Below are positions 8,399 to 17,344 of a stretch of 33,869 nt of DNA, piece after piece (the stretch's first letter is position 1; each line of letters opens with the position of its first letter). Both the position numbers and the translations under genes were made by a program. The DNA is from Phycisphaerae bacterium SM23_30 (GTDB taxonomy: Bacteria; Planctomycetota; Phycisphaerae; Sedimentisphaerales; SM23-30), in assembly GCA_001303695.1 (NCBI GenBank), contig LJUC01000007.1, positions 1 to 33,869 of the forward strand, written 5' to 3'. The notes beneath the pieces are model-generated. The model was not told the origin of the DNA. It did no database searches and saw only the letters and a list, made by a program, of their open reading frames with translations.

Positions 8399-9526
8399 AT
8401 GAATTTGAATTTATTTCGACAAAGAGCCCTATTTGAATGTCTAGCGAAATCCAGAAGATGCCGCTGCGCGGGGTGTTTAAATGGATTCTTCGGCTGCGCT
8501 CGGGATGACAGTAGTAATTTTGGTTATGCGCTCTTGTTTTCCGTTCTTTTGTTGCCGGTGGTATTATTTTTCGGACCCGGCTGCGATGGGACAAGAGAAG
8601 AAGTGGTGTTGTATTGTTCGGTGGACCAGGCTTTTGCGGAGCCGTTAGTGGGGGAATTTGAGAAACAAACGGGCATTGAGGTATTGGCCCGTTATGACAC
8701 GGAAGCGACGAAGACGGTGGGGCTGGTGAAGAAGATCGAAGCGGAGGCCGCCCGGCCGATAGCGGATGTTTTCTGGTCGAGTGAGGTTTTTTATACGATT
8801 CGGTTGGCCCGGGAAGGTTTGCTGGAGGGTTTTGAGAGCGAAGAAACAAGGGGCTGGCCGGGGTATCTCACCGATGAGGGGGGACATTGGTATGGTTTTG
8901 CCCTGCGGGGTCGGGTGATCGCCTACAGCAGCGAGAGGGTTTCGGATGCCGAAGCTCCCAAAAGGCTGGAGGATCTGCTGGACGGCAGGTGGAAAGGGCG
9001 GCTGGTGATGGCCGATCCGGGGTCGGGCACCACGGGAGGGGATGTAGCCAGTTGGTTTGTTCACTACGGCGCCGACGGGGCGCGGGAGATTTTGCAGGGA
9101 CTCAAGGCCAACCAGGTGCGTCTGGTGGACGGCAACAGCACGGCGGTGCGGTGGGTGGCGACCGGTCAGGCGGACGTTTGCCTGACCGATACCGATGACG
9201 TCTATGCGGGCCAGAGAAACGGATGGCCGATATCCCGAAATTTTCTTGATCAGGGCGGCGCGGGCGTGCTGGCCATACCTAATACGGCGGCACTTATTAA
9301 AGGCGCTCCTCATAGGGAGGCGGCGCGTAAACTGATGGACTATTTATTAAGCGAGCGGGTGGAGCGCCTGCTGGCCCAAAGTGATTCCCACAATGCTCCG
9401 ATTCATGGGTCTTTAGCGGAGGAATTTGAGGAGTATTTAATACCGACGCCCCTGGAGGTGAACTATGCGGAAGTAGCCGAAGTGTTGCCGGAGGCGATCC
9501 AGGCGGCCCGGGAGATACTTAAGTGA
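8399..9526 (+). CDS. Extracellular solute-binding lipoprotein, FbpA/AfuA (iron)-like family
   Basis: Family-1 binding protein pattern (VVLYCSVDQAFAEPLVGEFEKQTGIEV..., ADVFWSSE, TDTDDVYAGQRNGWP); hydrophobic stretch ending in GPGC; CAGGAGA SD before ATG. Confidence 0.85.
   Translation: MNLNLFRQRALFECLAKSRRCRCAGCLNGFFGCARDDSSNFGYALLFSVLLLPVVLFFGPGCDGTREEVVLYCSVDQAFAEPLVGEFEKQTGIEVLARYDTEATKTVGLVKKIEAEAARPIADVFWSSEVFYTIRLAREGLLEGFESEETRGWPGYLTDEGGHWYGFALRGRVIAYSSERVSDAEAPKRLEDLLDGRWKGRLVMADPGSGTTGGDVASWFVHYGADGAREILQGLKANQVRLVDGNSTAVRWVATGQADVCLTDTDDVYAGQRNGWPISRNFLDQGGAGVLAIPNTAALIKGAPHREAARKLMDYLLSERVERLLAQSDSHNAPIHGSLAEEFEEYLIPTPLEVNYAEVAEVLPEAIQAAREILK
8438..8510 (-). repeat. Copy 1 of TGTCAT...ATGACA dispersed palindromic element (partial/degenerate), inside the 5' end of a CDS
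   Basis: Minus strand TGTCATCCCGAGCGCAGCCGAAGAATCC matches the terminus of copy 2 (TGTCATGCCGAGCGCAACGAAGCATC); antisense reading gives the familiar spurious peptide CHPERSRRI. Confidence 0.7.
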
Positions 9527-12078
9527 AAGGGCAAAGGCTATCTGCCGGGCTGTTCGCGGCCGTAACTTTCTTCGTTTGGGGTGCGATTGTATTGCTGCCT
9601 CTGGCCAGACTTTACGCCGGCGCGATTTTTTCGAAGGGGAGCATAGCGCCGGAAGACGAATATGTTGCTTTGATAATTCGGTCACTGGGACTGGCGGCGG
9701 TGATCGCCGCCATAGCGGTGTTGCTGGGTTATGTGCCGGGACGCATTCTCGGCACCCAAAACAGCAGAGAGGGCCTGCTTTTATTTTTATTTTTGATGCC
9801 GGTGGTGCTGCCGCGATACGTGCTGTATTACGTCTGGAGACTGCTGCAGACGCCGACGACCGAGCTGGGCAGATTTCTTTCGGCGGAACCGGAGCGGGCC
9901 AGATTAGCAGGGGCGATAACGACGTGTATGGTCATGATATTGTGGTACTGGCCGTTAGCAAGTTTGCTGATAGCGCAAGGGTGGCGCACCATTGATCGGG
10001 AGGCTCTGGAGTGCGCCCGACTGGAGGCGCCGCCTCTGGGTCGTTTTACGGGGGTTACTTTGCCTCTATTGCGGCGGAGTTTGATGCTGGCGTTTGGCGT
10101 GTGCTTTGTTTTTGCTCTAGGCGAGTTCGGCGTGTTTCATCTGGCGGGCGTCCGGACCCTGGGGACGGAGTTAAAGGATTTGTATAATCTTACCGGATCC
10201 GAAAATTTTATCGCCCGGGCGGGATGGCCCTTAACGGTTTTGGCCGTTATTATGGGAATCCTTTTATGGCGGCAGGCGCGGGATTGGGCGGTTAATGTGC
10301 CTGCCGGTCCGTTCGACAGTCGCCCGGGCCGATGGCGTTGGACCGTGGCGGCGGTGCTGCTGGCGTTTTCTCTGGGGGCCCCGATAGCGTTGTTGATCGG
10401 GCACGTCAGGGACCTGAGTCCCATAGAACAATTTTGGAAATTACATTATGATGAACTGATTGGTTCGGTGCTCACCTCCGGGCTGGGGGCGGTCATCGCG
10501 TTGTTGATGGCAGGAGGGACCCTGATGGTGGAACGATGGGGGGGCGGGGGGCGTTTGGTATCAGGATTCATGCAAATTTTTATTCTGGCGGCGATGTTTC
10601 TGCCCGGTTCGCTGGCGGCGGCGGCGCTATTAAAGATGCTGGGAGAGATTCCGCTAGCGGCACCCTTGAGGCAAGGGTGGTATATGGTTTCAGCGGGTCT
10701 GGCGGTGCGTTTTACGGGGGTAGTGCTTATTTTACTGCGTTTAGCCCGCGATACCCATCAAAAGCATCTGGGGGAAATGGCATCAGTGGACGGGGCGTCG
10801 TGGTTTCAGACATGGCGGCAAATTCATCTGCCGCGGACCTGGCCGCTGGTGCTGGGGGCCTTGGTGCTGGTTTTAATGCTGGGCATGACGGAGTTGTCGG
10901 CGACGATGCTGCTGCTGCCGGCGGGGGTTCCGAATTTTGCCCAGCAACTACTCAACCAGATGCACTACCTGAGGGATCAACACGTAATTACTTCGTGTCT
11001 AATGTTGATGGCCGTATATCTAGTTTTGGGCGTACTGGTGGTGGGGCTGATACGCATGATTAAAGCGCGATCGGTGGCGGCGCTGATTACGGCTGCTTTA
11101 TTAATTTTTCCGACGGGTTGTGATTTTAGATTTTCCTCGGGAGGCGAGGCGGAGGTTTTAACGGTATTCGGCGGCACGGGCCGGGGCGGGGGTCAATTTA
11201 TGTATCCGCGGGCGATCGACATTGCTCCGGACGGTTCGCTGTTCGTGGCGGATAAGACCGGCAGGATTCAGCGCTTGACCGCCGACGGGGAGTATGTATC
11301 GGCAATCAGGATGCCATTGATCGAGAATGGATACCCGACGGGGATCAGTTTCGGTCCGGACGGCAATTTATACGTGGCGGATACTCATTATCATCGGGTG
11401 ATGGTGTTTACCCCGGAGGGGGAAAAGGTCGGCGTCTTCGGCCGGTTGGGCGAAGGCGACGGTGAGTTTATTTACCCCACGGATGTAGCCTTTGCCGACG
11501 AGGGCAGATTGTTTGTGAGCGAATACGGCGGCAATGATCGCATAAGCGTATATTCTTTAGAAAATCAAAGCCAGGCAGAGAGGCAAGCTTTTGCGTCTCT
11601 TGATAGTGAAGGGGCAGCTGCGGGTTGGGCGTCTCACCAAGAACAGTGGGAATATCTATACAGTTTTGGTGTTTTAGGATCGGGGGAAGGTGAATTTTCC
11701 CGGCCGTCGGCCCTTTGCGTTGATCGGCAGAGGCGGCGGCTGTACGTGGCCGACGCCTGCAATCATCGTATCGCCGTTTATGATCTTGACGGCAGGCAGA
11801 AAGGATATTTCGGTTCGGTGGGCAGCGCGCCGGGCCAACTGCGCTACCCCTATGATCTGGCTTTATCGACGGACGGGAATTTAGTAGTATGCGAGTACGG
11901 TAATAACCGGATTCAATTATTTAATCCCGCCGGCGAGTGTTTGGCGGTGCGTGGTCGGCCGGGGCGGGGCGGGGGAGAATTGGCTTTCCCCTGGGGAGTG
12001 GCGGTCGATGCCGAGCGGCACGTCTATGTGGTGGACGCGGGCAATAATCGCATTCAGGTATGGAGGCTTGGAAATTAA
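9523..12078 (+). CDS. Two-domain ABC transporter permease (FbpB/ThiP-like) fused to C-terminal NHL-repeat beta-propeller
   Basis: Residues ~1-525 are multi-TM with binding-protein-dependent permease motifs (ALECARLEAPPLGRFTGVTLPLLRRSL; MASVDGASWFQTWRQIHLPRTWPLVLGAL). Residues ~535-851 are NHL-type blades (RAIDIAPDGSLFVADKTGRIQRL, GISFGPDGNLYVADTHYHRVMVF, ALCVDRQRRRLYVADACNHRIAVY). GTGA overlap with the upstream stop. Confidence 0.85.
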   Translation: MKGQRLSAGLFAAVTFFVWGAIVLLPLARLYAGAIFSKGSIAPEDEYVALIIRSLGLAAVIAAIAVLLGYVPGRILGTQNSREGLLLFLFLMPVVLPRYVLYYVWRLLQTPTTELGRFLSAEPERARLAGAITTCMVMILWYWPLASLLIAQGWRTIDREALECARLEAPPLGRFTGVTLPLLRRSLMLAFGVCFVFALGEFGVFHLAGVRTLGTELKDLYNLTGSENFIARAGWPLTVLAVIMGILLWRQARDWAVNVPAGPFDSRPGRWRWTVAAVLLAFSLGAPIALLIGHVRDLSPIEQFWKLHYDELIGSVLTSGLGAVIALLMAGGTLMVERWGGGGRLVSGFMQIFILAAMFLPGSLAAAALLKMLGEIPLAAPLRQGWYMVSAGLAVRFTGVVLILLRLARDTHQKHLGEMASVDGASWFQTWRQIHLPRTWPLVLGALVLVLMLGMTELSATMLLLPAGVPNFAQQLLNQMHYLRDQHVITSCLMLMAVYLVLGVLVVGLIRMIKARSVAALITAALLIFPTGCDFRFSSGGEAEVLTVFGGTGRGGGQFMYPRAIDIAPDGSLFVADKTGRIQRLTADGEYVSAIRMPLIENGYPTGISFGPDGNLYVADTHYHRVMVFTPEGEKVGVFGRLGEGDGEFIYPTDVAFADEGRLFVSEYGGNDRISVYSLENQSQAERQAFASLDSEGAAAGWASHQEQWEYLYSFGVLGSGEGEFSRPSALCVDRQRRRLYVADACNHRIAVYDLDGRQKGYFGSVGSAPGQLRYPYDLALSTDGNLVVCEYGNNRIQLFNPAGECLAVRGRPGRGGGELAFPWGVAVDAERHVYVVDAGNNRIQVWRLGN
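11577..11600. repeat. GAGACGCAA-hairpin repeat, copy A (within CDS 9523..12078)
   Basis: AGAGAGGCAA-gctt-TTGCGTCTCT; one mismatch between arms; matches copies at 17285 and 19396. Confidence 0.65.
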
Positions 12079-12203
12079 GATGAGGCGGTTTGGATATATG
12101 CGCGCAGACACTGGAGGATCGAAGGTTTATTCCCGCATTTTACGCGCGGGGCCGGCGAAATTGTATTACGGTGCAAAATTTTGTATTTTACAACGAGTAG
12201 TAT

Positions 12204-15200
12204 ATGTTTTTGTCATATAGTTTCCATTTTAACCAACCCTGGTGGCTGCTGTTAGGGTTGCTGGCGGTGCCGATGATCTGGATGGGGCGGCGCAACCTTA
12301 TCGCCCTGGGGCCGATCCGTCGATGGACGGCACTGGTGCTGCGGGCGCTGGTGGTGGTGCTTTTGGCGGTGCTGCTGGCACAGCCGGTGCGGAGCAGGAA
12401 AAACGAACAGGTAACCGTGATAACGGTTTTTGACAGGAGCCGATCGATTCCCCTGGAACATCAAAGAGCGGGATTGACCTTTCTGGAGGAGGCGAAGACC
12501 TATCGCGAATCGGGCGATCAACTGGCGATGGTAGATGTGGCGGAAGCGGCCAGCATTGCCACTTTGCCCAATATTATAGACGACAAGACAAAAATTCCGG
12601 AACGGAACACCAACCTCACGGGTCAGCAGAGCCGGCTTTCGGACGGGGTGCAGATGGCGATGGCCATTGCCCCGCCGAACACCGCTACGAGGATTTTACT
12701 GGTCAGCGACGGCAATGAGACGGCGGGCGATTTGAAAGAAGCGGCCCGGATTGCCGCCGCCAATCAAATACCGATTGATGTCCTGCCGCTGCGTTATAAT
12801 TATGAACGGGAGGTCATCTTTAAGCATCTGGCGGCGCCCGCCAAGGCGCGGAGCGGGCAGACGATTTCGCTGCGTTTTGTGCTGAGCAGCACTTTTGAAG
12901 CTTACGGTAAGCTGCTGTTGAACCTTAACGGCGAGCCGGTGGATTTGACGGCCGATTCGGCGGAAATCGGATTGGAGGTGCAGTTAAAGCCCGGCACCAA
13001 TGTATATTCGGTGTCTCTGCCGGTGGGCATGCAGGGGATGCATGAGTTTGAAGCGGTCTTTATACCGGATAATAAGGATCAAGACCGGATAGAACAAAAT
13101 AATCGCGTCGGCGCCATGACCTATGTGGCGGGTCCCGGTCATGTAATAGTGGTGGATAAAGACGGCGTATCGGCGACGCCGTTGATCGATGCTTTGAGCC
13201 GAAGCGATATTGAGGTGCAATACTTTCCGGCGGCGGAGTTTACCGATAATATATCCAAACTGATGGACGCCGACGCGGTTATTCTGGTCAATACCGACAA
13301 CAGCAGTTTTAGTTTCGCCCAGCAGGAGATGTTGACTCGATACGTCCAGGACCTGGGCGGCGGATTGGTGATGGTGGGGGGTCCCGATTCGTTCGGCGCC
13401 GGGGGCTGGATCGGTTCGCCGGTGGCTGAGGTTCTGCCGGTCGATCTGGACCCTCCCCAGAAGAAACAGATGCCCCAGGGGGCTTTGATTTTAATTATGC
13501 ATGCCTGCGAGATGCCCCAGGGCAACTTTTGGGGCAAACGTGTCGCCACCGCCGCGGTGAATGCCTTGAGTCAGCAGGATTATGTTGGGGTACTCGATTA
13601 CGGTTGGCAGCAAGGGACGGCTCACTGGGTTTTTCCTTTTGCCCAGGCCGGCGATAAATCGGCGGTAAAAAACGCGATCAACCAGATGCAGATGGGCGAC
13701 ATGCCGGATTTCGGTCCGCCCATGCAGGCGGCTTACAATAAGCTCATAGACTGCACCGCCGCCATAAAACACGTGATCATCATCAGCGACGGTGATCCCC
13801 AGCCTGCCCCGCCGGCGCTGCTGAGCCAGTTCAAACAGGCGGGGATTACCTGCACCGGGGTGGCGGTGTTTCCTCATGAACTGGATCCGAAGGCGTATAT
13901 GTCTTTGCAATATATCGCTCAAATGACCGGGGGGAATTTTTACCTGATTAATGATCCGCAGAAGCTGCCCCAGATATTTATCAAAGAAGCCCAGATAGTA
14001 CGACGGAGCTTGATCATAGAGGAAACTTTTACCCCGAGGGTTAACTTTTCCCTCAGTGAGATTCTCAAGGGAATTGGCGGCTTTCAACCCGCGCTGGACG
14101 GTTATGTTTATACCGGGCCCAAAGGCGGAATGGCGCAAATTGTATTGACCAGTCCTGATAATGATCCGATCCTGGCGACCAATCAGTCCGGTCTGGGTCG
14201 AACGGCGGCCTTTACCAGTTCGGCGGACAGCCGCTGGGCGTCGGATTGGTTGAAATGGCAAAACTTCGCCCAATTCTGGGAACAGCTCGTGCGCTGGGTC
14301 AGTAAACCATCACAGTCGTCCGATTGTGAGGTGTTCGCCGACGTTTTGGGCCGCGACGTGACCCTTACCGTGGAGGCTGTTGACGCTCAAGGTGAGTTTG
14401 TACAATTTTCCAATATCATCGGTCAGACCATCGCTCCGGATATGTCGGTCGAACCGCTTTCTTTGGTGCAGGTGGGACCGGGCCGATATAGGGGACAGTT
14501 TCAGGCCCAGCACTCGGGAAGTTATATTGTCAGTCTCAGATACGGCAAACCCGATGAACCCGGTAAAACGCACACGGTGCAAAGTGCGGTGACGGTGCCT
14601 TTTGCACCGGAGTTTCGCGACCTTACCGACAACTCTGCTTTGCTGACGGAGGTCAGCCGCATTACCGGGGGCCGGGTTATCCGCCCTCAGCCCGATCAGG
14701 CCGAGCTTTTTGATCGGACAGAGGTCAAGTTTCCGCGGACTCCTTTGCCTCTGCTTGATTATCTCATGTTGGTCTGGTTGGGGCTGTTTTTGTTGGATGT
14801 GGGCGTGCGGCGTATTGCGTGGGACGTCAGAGCGGCAGGCCGCAGCCTGGCCAGGCACGTCCAAAGGATAGGGCGAGGTCGAGTCTCGGATCCTACCCTG
14901 GAAAGATTAAAACAAACGCGTCAAAAACTGCGTGACCAGTGGGCCCGCCAGGCGCCGGAGGCTCAGGCCTCTCGGCGCTATGAGGCGGCGCGGGACACGG
15001 CCGGTGAGGATCTGCCTTTAGCTAAAACCGCGCCGAAAAAACAGAGGCCGCCCCTGCCGACGGCAGGGGAAAAAGCCGCGGAGAAAAAAGAAGCAGCGCC
15101 CGCCAAAAAACCGAAGGCGAAAGCCGCCCAGGATGCCCGGCATATCCAACAGTTACTGAAAGCCAAACGCCGGGCCAAGGAGAATGAACCAAAAGATTGA
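12204..15200 (+). CDS. Large membrane protein with N-terminal VWA domain, GATase-like region, second VWA-like region and basic C-terminal tail
   Basis: N-terminal TMs (BatA-like), MIDAS-like VFDRSRS, GGGLVMVGGPDSFGAGGW GATase-like segment, VIIISDGDPQP, C-terminal TM then K/A-rich tail. Confidence 0.8.
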   Translation: MFLSYSFHFNQPWWLLLGLLAVPMIWMGRRNLIALGPIRRWTALVLRALVVVLLAVLLAQPVRSRKNEQVTVITVFDRSRSIPLEHQRAGLTFLEEAKTYRESGDQLAMVDVAEAASIATLPNIIDDKTKIPERNTNLTGQQSRLSDGVQMAMAIAPPNTATRILLVSDGNETAGDLKEAARIAAANQIPIDVLPLRYNYEREVIFKHLAAPAKARSGQTISLRFVLSSTFEAYGKLLLNLNGEPVDLTADSAEIGLEVQLKPGTNVYSVSLPVGMQGMHEFEAVFIPDNKDQDRIEQNNRVGAMTYVAGPGHVIVVDKDGVSATPLIDALSRSDIEVQYFPAAEFTDNISKLMDADAVILVNTDNSSFSFAQQEMLTRYVQDLGGGLVMVGGPDSFGAGGWIGSPVAEVLPVDLDPPQKKQMPQGALILIMHACEMPQGNFWGKRVATAAVNALSQQDYVGVLDYGWQQGTAHWVFPFAQAGDKSAVKNAINQMQMGDMPDFGPPMQAAYNKLIDCTAAIKHVIIISDGDPQPAPPALLSQFKQAGITCTGVAVFPHELDPKAYMSLQYIAQMTGGNFYLINDPQKLPQIFIKEAQIVRRSLIIEETFTPRVNFSLSEILKGIGGFQPALDGYVYTGPKGGMAQIVLTSPDNDPILATNQSGLGRTAAFTSSADSRWASDWLKWQNFAQFWEQLVRWVSKPSQSSDCEVFADVLGRDVTLTVEAVDAQGEFVQFSNIIGQTIAPDMSVEPLSLVQVGPGRYRGQFQAQHSGSYIVSLRYGKPDEPGKTHTVQSAVTVPFAPEFRDLTDNSALLTEVSRITGGRVIRPQPDQAELFDRTEVKFPRTPLPLLDYLMLVWLGLFLLDVGVRRIAWDVRAAGRSLARHVQRIGRGRVSDPTLERLKQTRQKLRDQWARQAPEAQASRRYEAARDTAGEDLPLAKTAPKKQRPPLPTAGEKAAEKKEAAPAKKPKAKAAQDARHIQQLLKAKRRAKENEPKD

Positions 15201-15231
15201 TTAAATTAGTATATATTTAGGAGAGTCTCTT

Positions 15232-16257
15232 ATGTTGGATAAAAACAAAGAGGTTGAAGAAAAGTGTCGCGAATTTCGCCGGATGTTCGAATCTCTGCGG
15301 CGGGAGATATCGAAGGTTATAGTAGGTCACGAGGAGATCATAGATGACGTGCTGATCTGTCTTTTTTGCGACGGGCATGTACTTCTGGAAGGCGTGCCGG
15401 GCCTGGGCAAAACCCTGCTGGTGCGGACGCTCAGCTCGTCGTTGTCGCTTTCGTTCGGACGGATTCAGTTTACGCCCGATTTGATGCCCGCCGACATCAT
15501 CGGCACCACGGTGGTGATGGAAGACAGGGCGACCGGCAAGCGCCACTTTGAGTTTCAAAAGGGACCGATTTTCGCCCAGGTCATTTTGGCCGACGAGATC
15601 AATCGCGCCACTCCCAAAACCCAGTCGGCGATGCTGGAGGCGATGCAGGAACACGCGGTGACCAGCGGGGGCCATCGTTATCGGCTGGTGGAGCCCTTCA
15701 TGGTTTTGGCCACGCAAAATCCGATCGAACAGGAAGGCACCTATCCTTTACCGGAGGCCCAGCTGGATCGCTTTTTCTTTAAGGTGCTGGTGCCTTACAG
15801 CAATCGCGAGGAGCTGGGCACTATTCTGGACCGCACCACGGCGGGGCAGGATCCTCAGGCAGAGGCGGTTATCGGCGCCCCGCAAATAATCGACGCTCAA
15901 CGACTGGTGCGCCAGGTGACGGTCGCCCCGCATGTGCAGGATTACGCTATTCGTTTGGTTTTAGCCACTCATCCCGGGGGTGAATTTGCTCCGGAGATAA
16001 CCAATCGATTCGTACGGTACGGCGCATCGCCGCGGGGCGTGCAGGCGGTGGTGCTGGCCGGCAAGGTGCGGGCCCTGCTGGATGAGCGGTATAACGTGAG
16101 TTTTGCCGACGTATCCGGTTCGTTGCCGCCGGCGCTGCGACATCGGATGATTTTAAATTTTGAAGGACAAGCGGAAGGCATCACTACCGACGAGGTTTTG
16201 AGACAAATCATGCAGGAGACGCCCACCACCACGGAAAAGGCCGTTAAAGTACCATGA
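15232..16257 (+). CDS. MoxR-family AAA+ ATPase
   Basis: Walker A GVPGLGKT, Walker B VILADEINRATPKTQSAMLEAMQE, MoxR-typical FMVLATQNPIEQEGTYPLPEAQLDRF; strong SD (TTAGGAGAG). Confidence 0.95.
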   Translation: MLDKNKEVEEKCREFRRMFESLRREISKVIVGHEEIIDDVLICLFCDGHVLLEGVPGLGKTLLVRTLSSSLSLSFGRIQFTPDLMPADIIGTTVVMEDRATGKRHFEFQKGPIFAQVILADEINRATPKTQSAMLEAMQEHAVTSGGHRYRLVEPFMVLATQNPIEQEGTYPLPEAQLDRFFFKVLVPYSNREELGTILDRTTAGQDPQAEAVIGAPQIIDAQRLVRQVTVAPHVQDYAIRLVLATHPGGEFAPEITNRFVRYGASPRGVQAVVLAGKVRALLDERYNVSFADVSGSLPPALRHRMILNFEGQAEGITTDEVLRQIMQETPTTTEKAVKVP

Positions 16258-17168
16258 AACAAAGCAAGCCAAAATCTTACGATCGCCGCCTAACGGAATT
16301 GTTGGATGCCGACTTTATGGCCCGGTTGGATGGTTTGGACGTTCTCAGCCGTAAGATCCTGCAGGGGAAAATTCAGGGCGAGCGGCGCTCCAAACGGCGC
16401 GGTCAAAGCGTGGAGTTTGCCGATCATCGGCGCTACGTCGTCGGCGATGACCTGCGTTTTGTGGATTGGAATATTTACGGTCGCTTAGAACAGTTGTTTT
16501 TGAAGTTGTTTCTCGAGGAGCAGGACCTGACGGTATATATAGTTATCGACAGCAGCGGATCGATGGATTTCGGGGAGCCGGCCAAGGGGTTTTTCATAAA
16601 GAAGCTGGCGGCGGCGCTGGGTTACGTGAGCCTGGTCAACAACAATCGGGTAAGTCTTAGTTCGTTTGCCGACGGCATCACCGGCGATTTGAGCCATATG
16701 CGCGGCCGAAGCTACCTACCGCAGATGGCCGAGTTTCTCCTGACGTGCCGGGATGTCGGACCCACCTTTTTTGAGAAATCCTGCCGGCAAAGGGCCTCCG
16801 GGCGCTTTGGTTCGGGCGTTATGATAGTACTTTCCGATTTTCTCTTTAAGGATGGTTACCAAAGCGGCCTGCGGCGTTTGATAAGCGATCGTTTTGATTT
16901 ATACCTGATCCAGGTGCTCAGCCCCCAGGAGATGGAGCCGGATCTTACCGGGGAATTAAAACTGGTGGATATTGAAGACGGCGACGCCGCGGAGATCACC
17001 GTTAGCGCCGCTTTGTTAAAGTATTATAAAAGAACTTTGGCTTCTTACTGCAATGAATTAAAACAGTTTTGCACTCAACGCGGAGCGGCCTACGTACTGG
17101 CCAATTCGGCCGATAAGGTCGAGCATCTGGTGCTGAACTACCTGCGGAGGATTGGATTGTTACGTTAA
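16254..17168 (+). CDS. DUF58 domain-containing protein
   Basis: RRGQSVEFADHRRYVVGDDLRFVDWNIYGRLEQLFLKLFLEEQDLTVYIVIDSSGSMDFG; ATGA overlap with moxR stop. Confidence 0.93.
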   Translation: MKQSKPKSYDRRLTELLDADFMARLDGLDVLSRKILQGKIQGERRSKRRGQSVEFADHRRYVVGDDLRFVDWNIYGRLEQLFLKLFLEEQDLTVYIVIDSSGSMDFGEPAKGFFIKKLAAALGYVSLVNNNRVSLSSFADGITGDLSHMRGRSYLPQMAEFLLTCRDVGPTFFEKSCRQRASGRFGSGVMIVLSDFLFKDGYQSGLRRLISDRFDLYLIQVLSPQEMEPDLTGELKLVDIEDGDAAEITVSAALLKYYKRTLASYCNELKQFCTQRGAAYVLANSADKVEHLVLNYLRRIGLLR

Positions 17169-17284
17169 ATATCCAGCGGCGCCCTCAAGCGAAGCTTGGG
17201 GATGGTTAGATTGAGATTATAGCGCCTCCAAACCGGTTTGAAAGTGCCGCTTAAACCAATGAGGGTTTTGACGAGCCATCGGCA

Positions 17285-17306
17285 GAGGCGCAAGATTTTG
17301 CGTCTC
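17285..17306. repeat. GAGACGCAA-hairpin repeat, copy B
   Basis: GAGGCGCAA-gatt-TTGCGTCTC; intergenic, 38 nt before the next start codon. Confidence 0.65.
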
Positions 17307-17344
17307 CGCACGAAAAAATGAAGTAAAAGTTGGGAGTTGTCTTT

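Noticed and set aside
8397-8849. Minus-strand 150-aa ORF containing CHPERSRRI
   Set aside because: Antisense to the binding protein; the peptide is the usual spurious translation of the dispersed repeat.
13491-14273. 260-aa minus-strand ORF
   Set aside because: Antisense to the VWA protein gene, no recognisable motifs.
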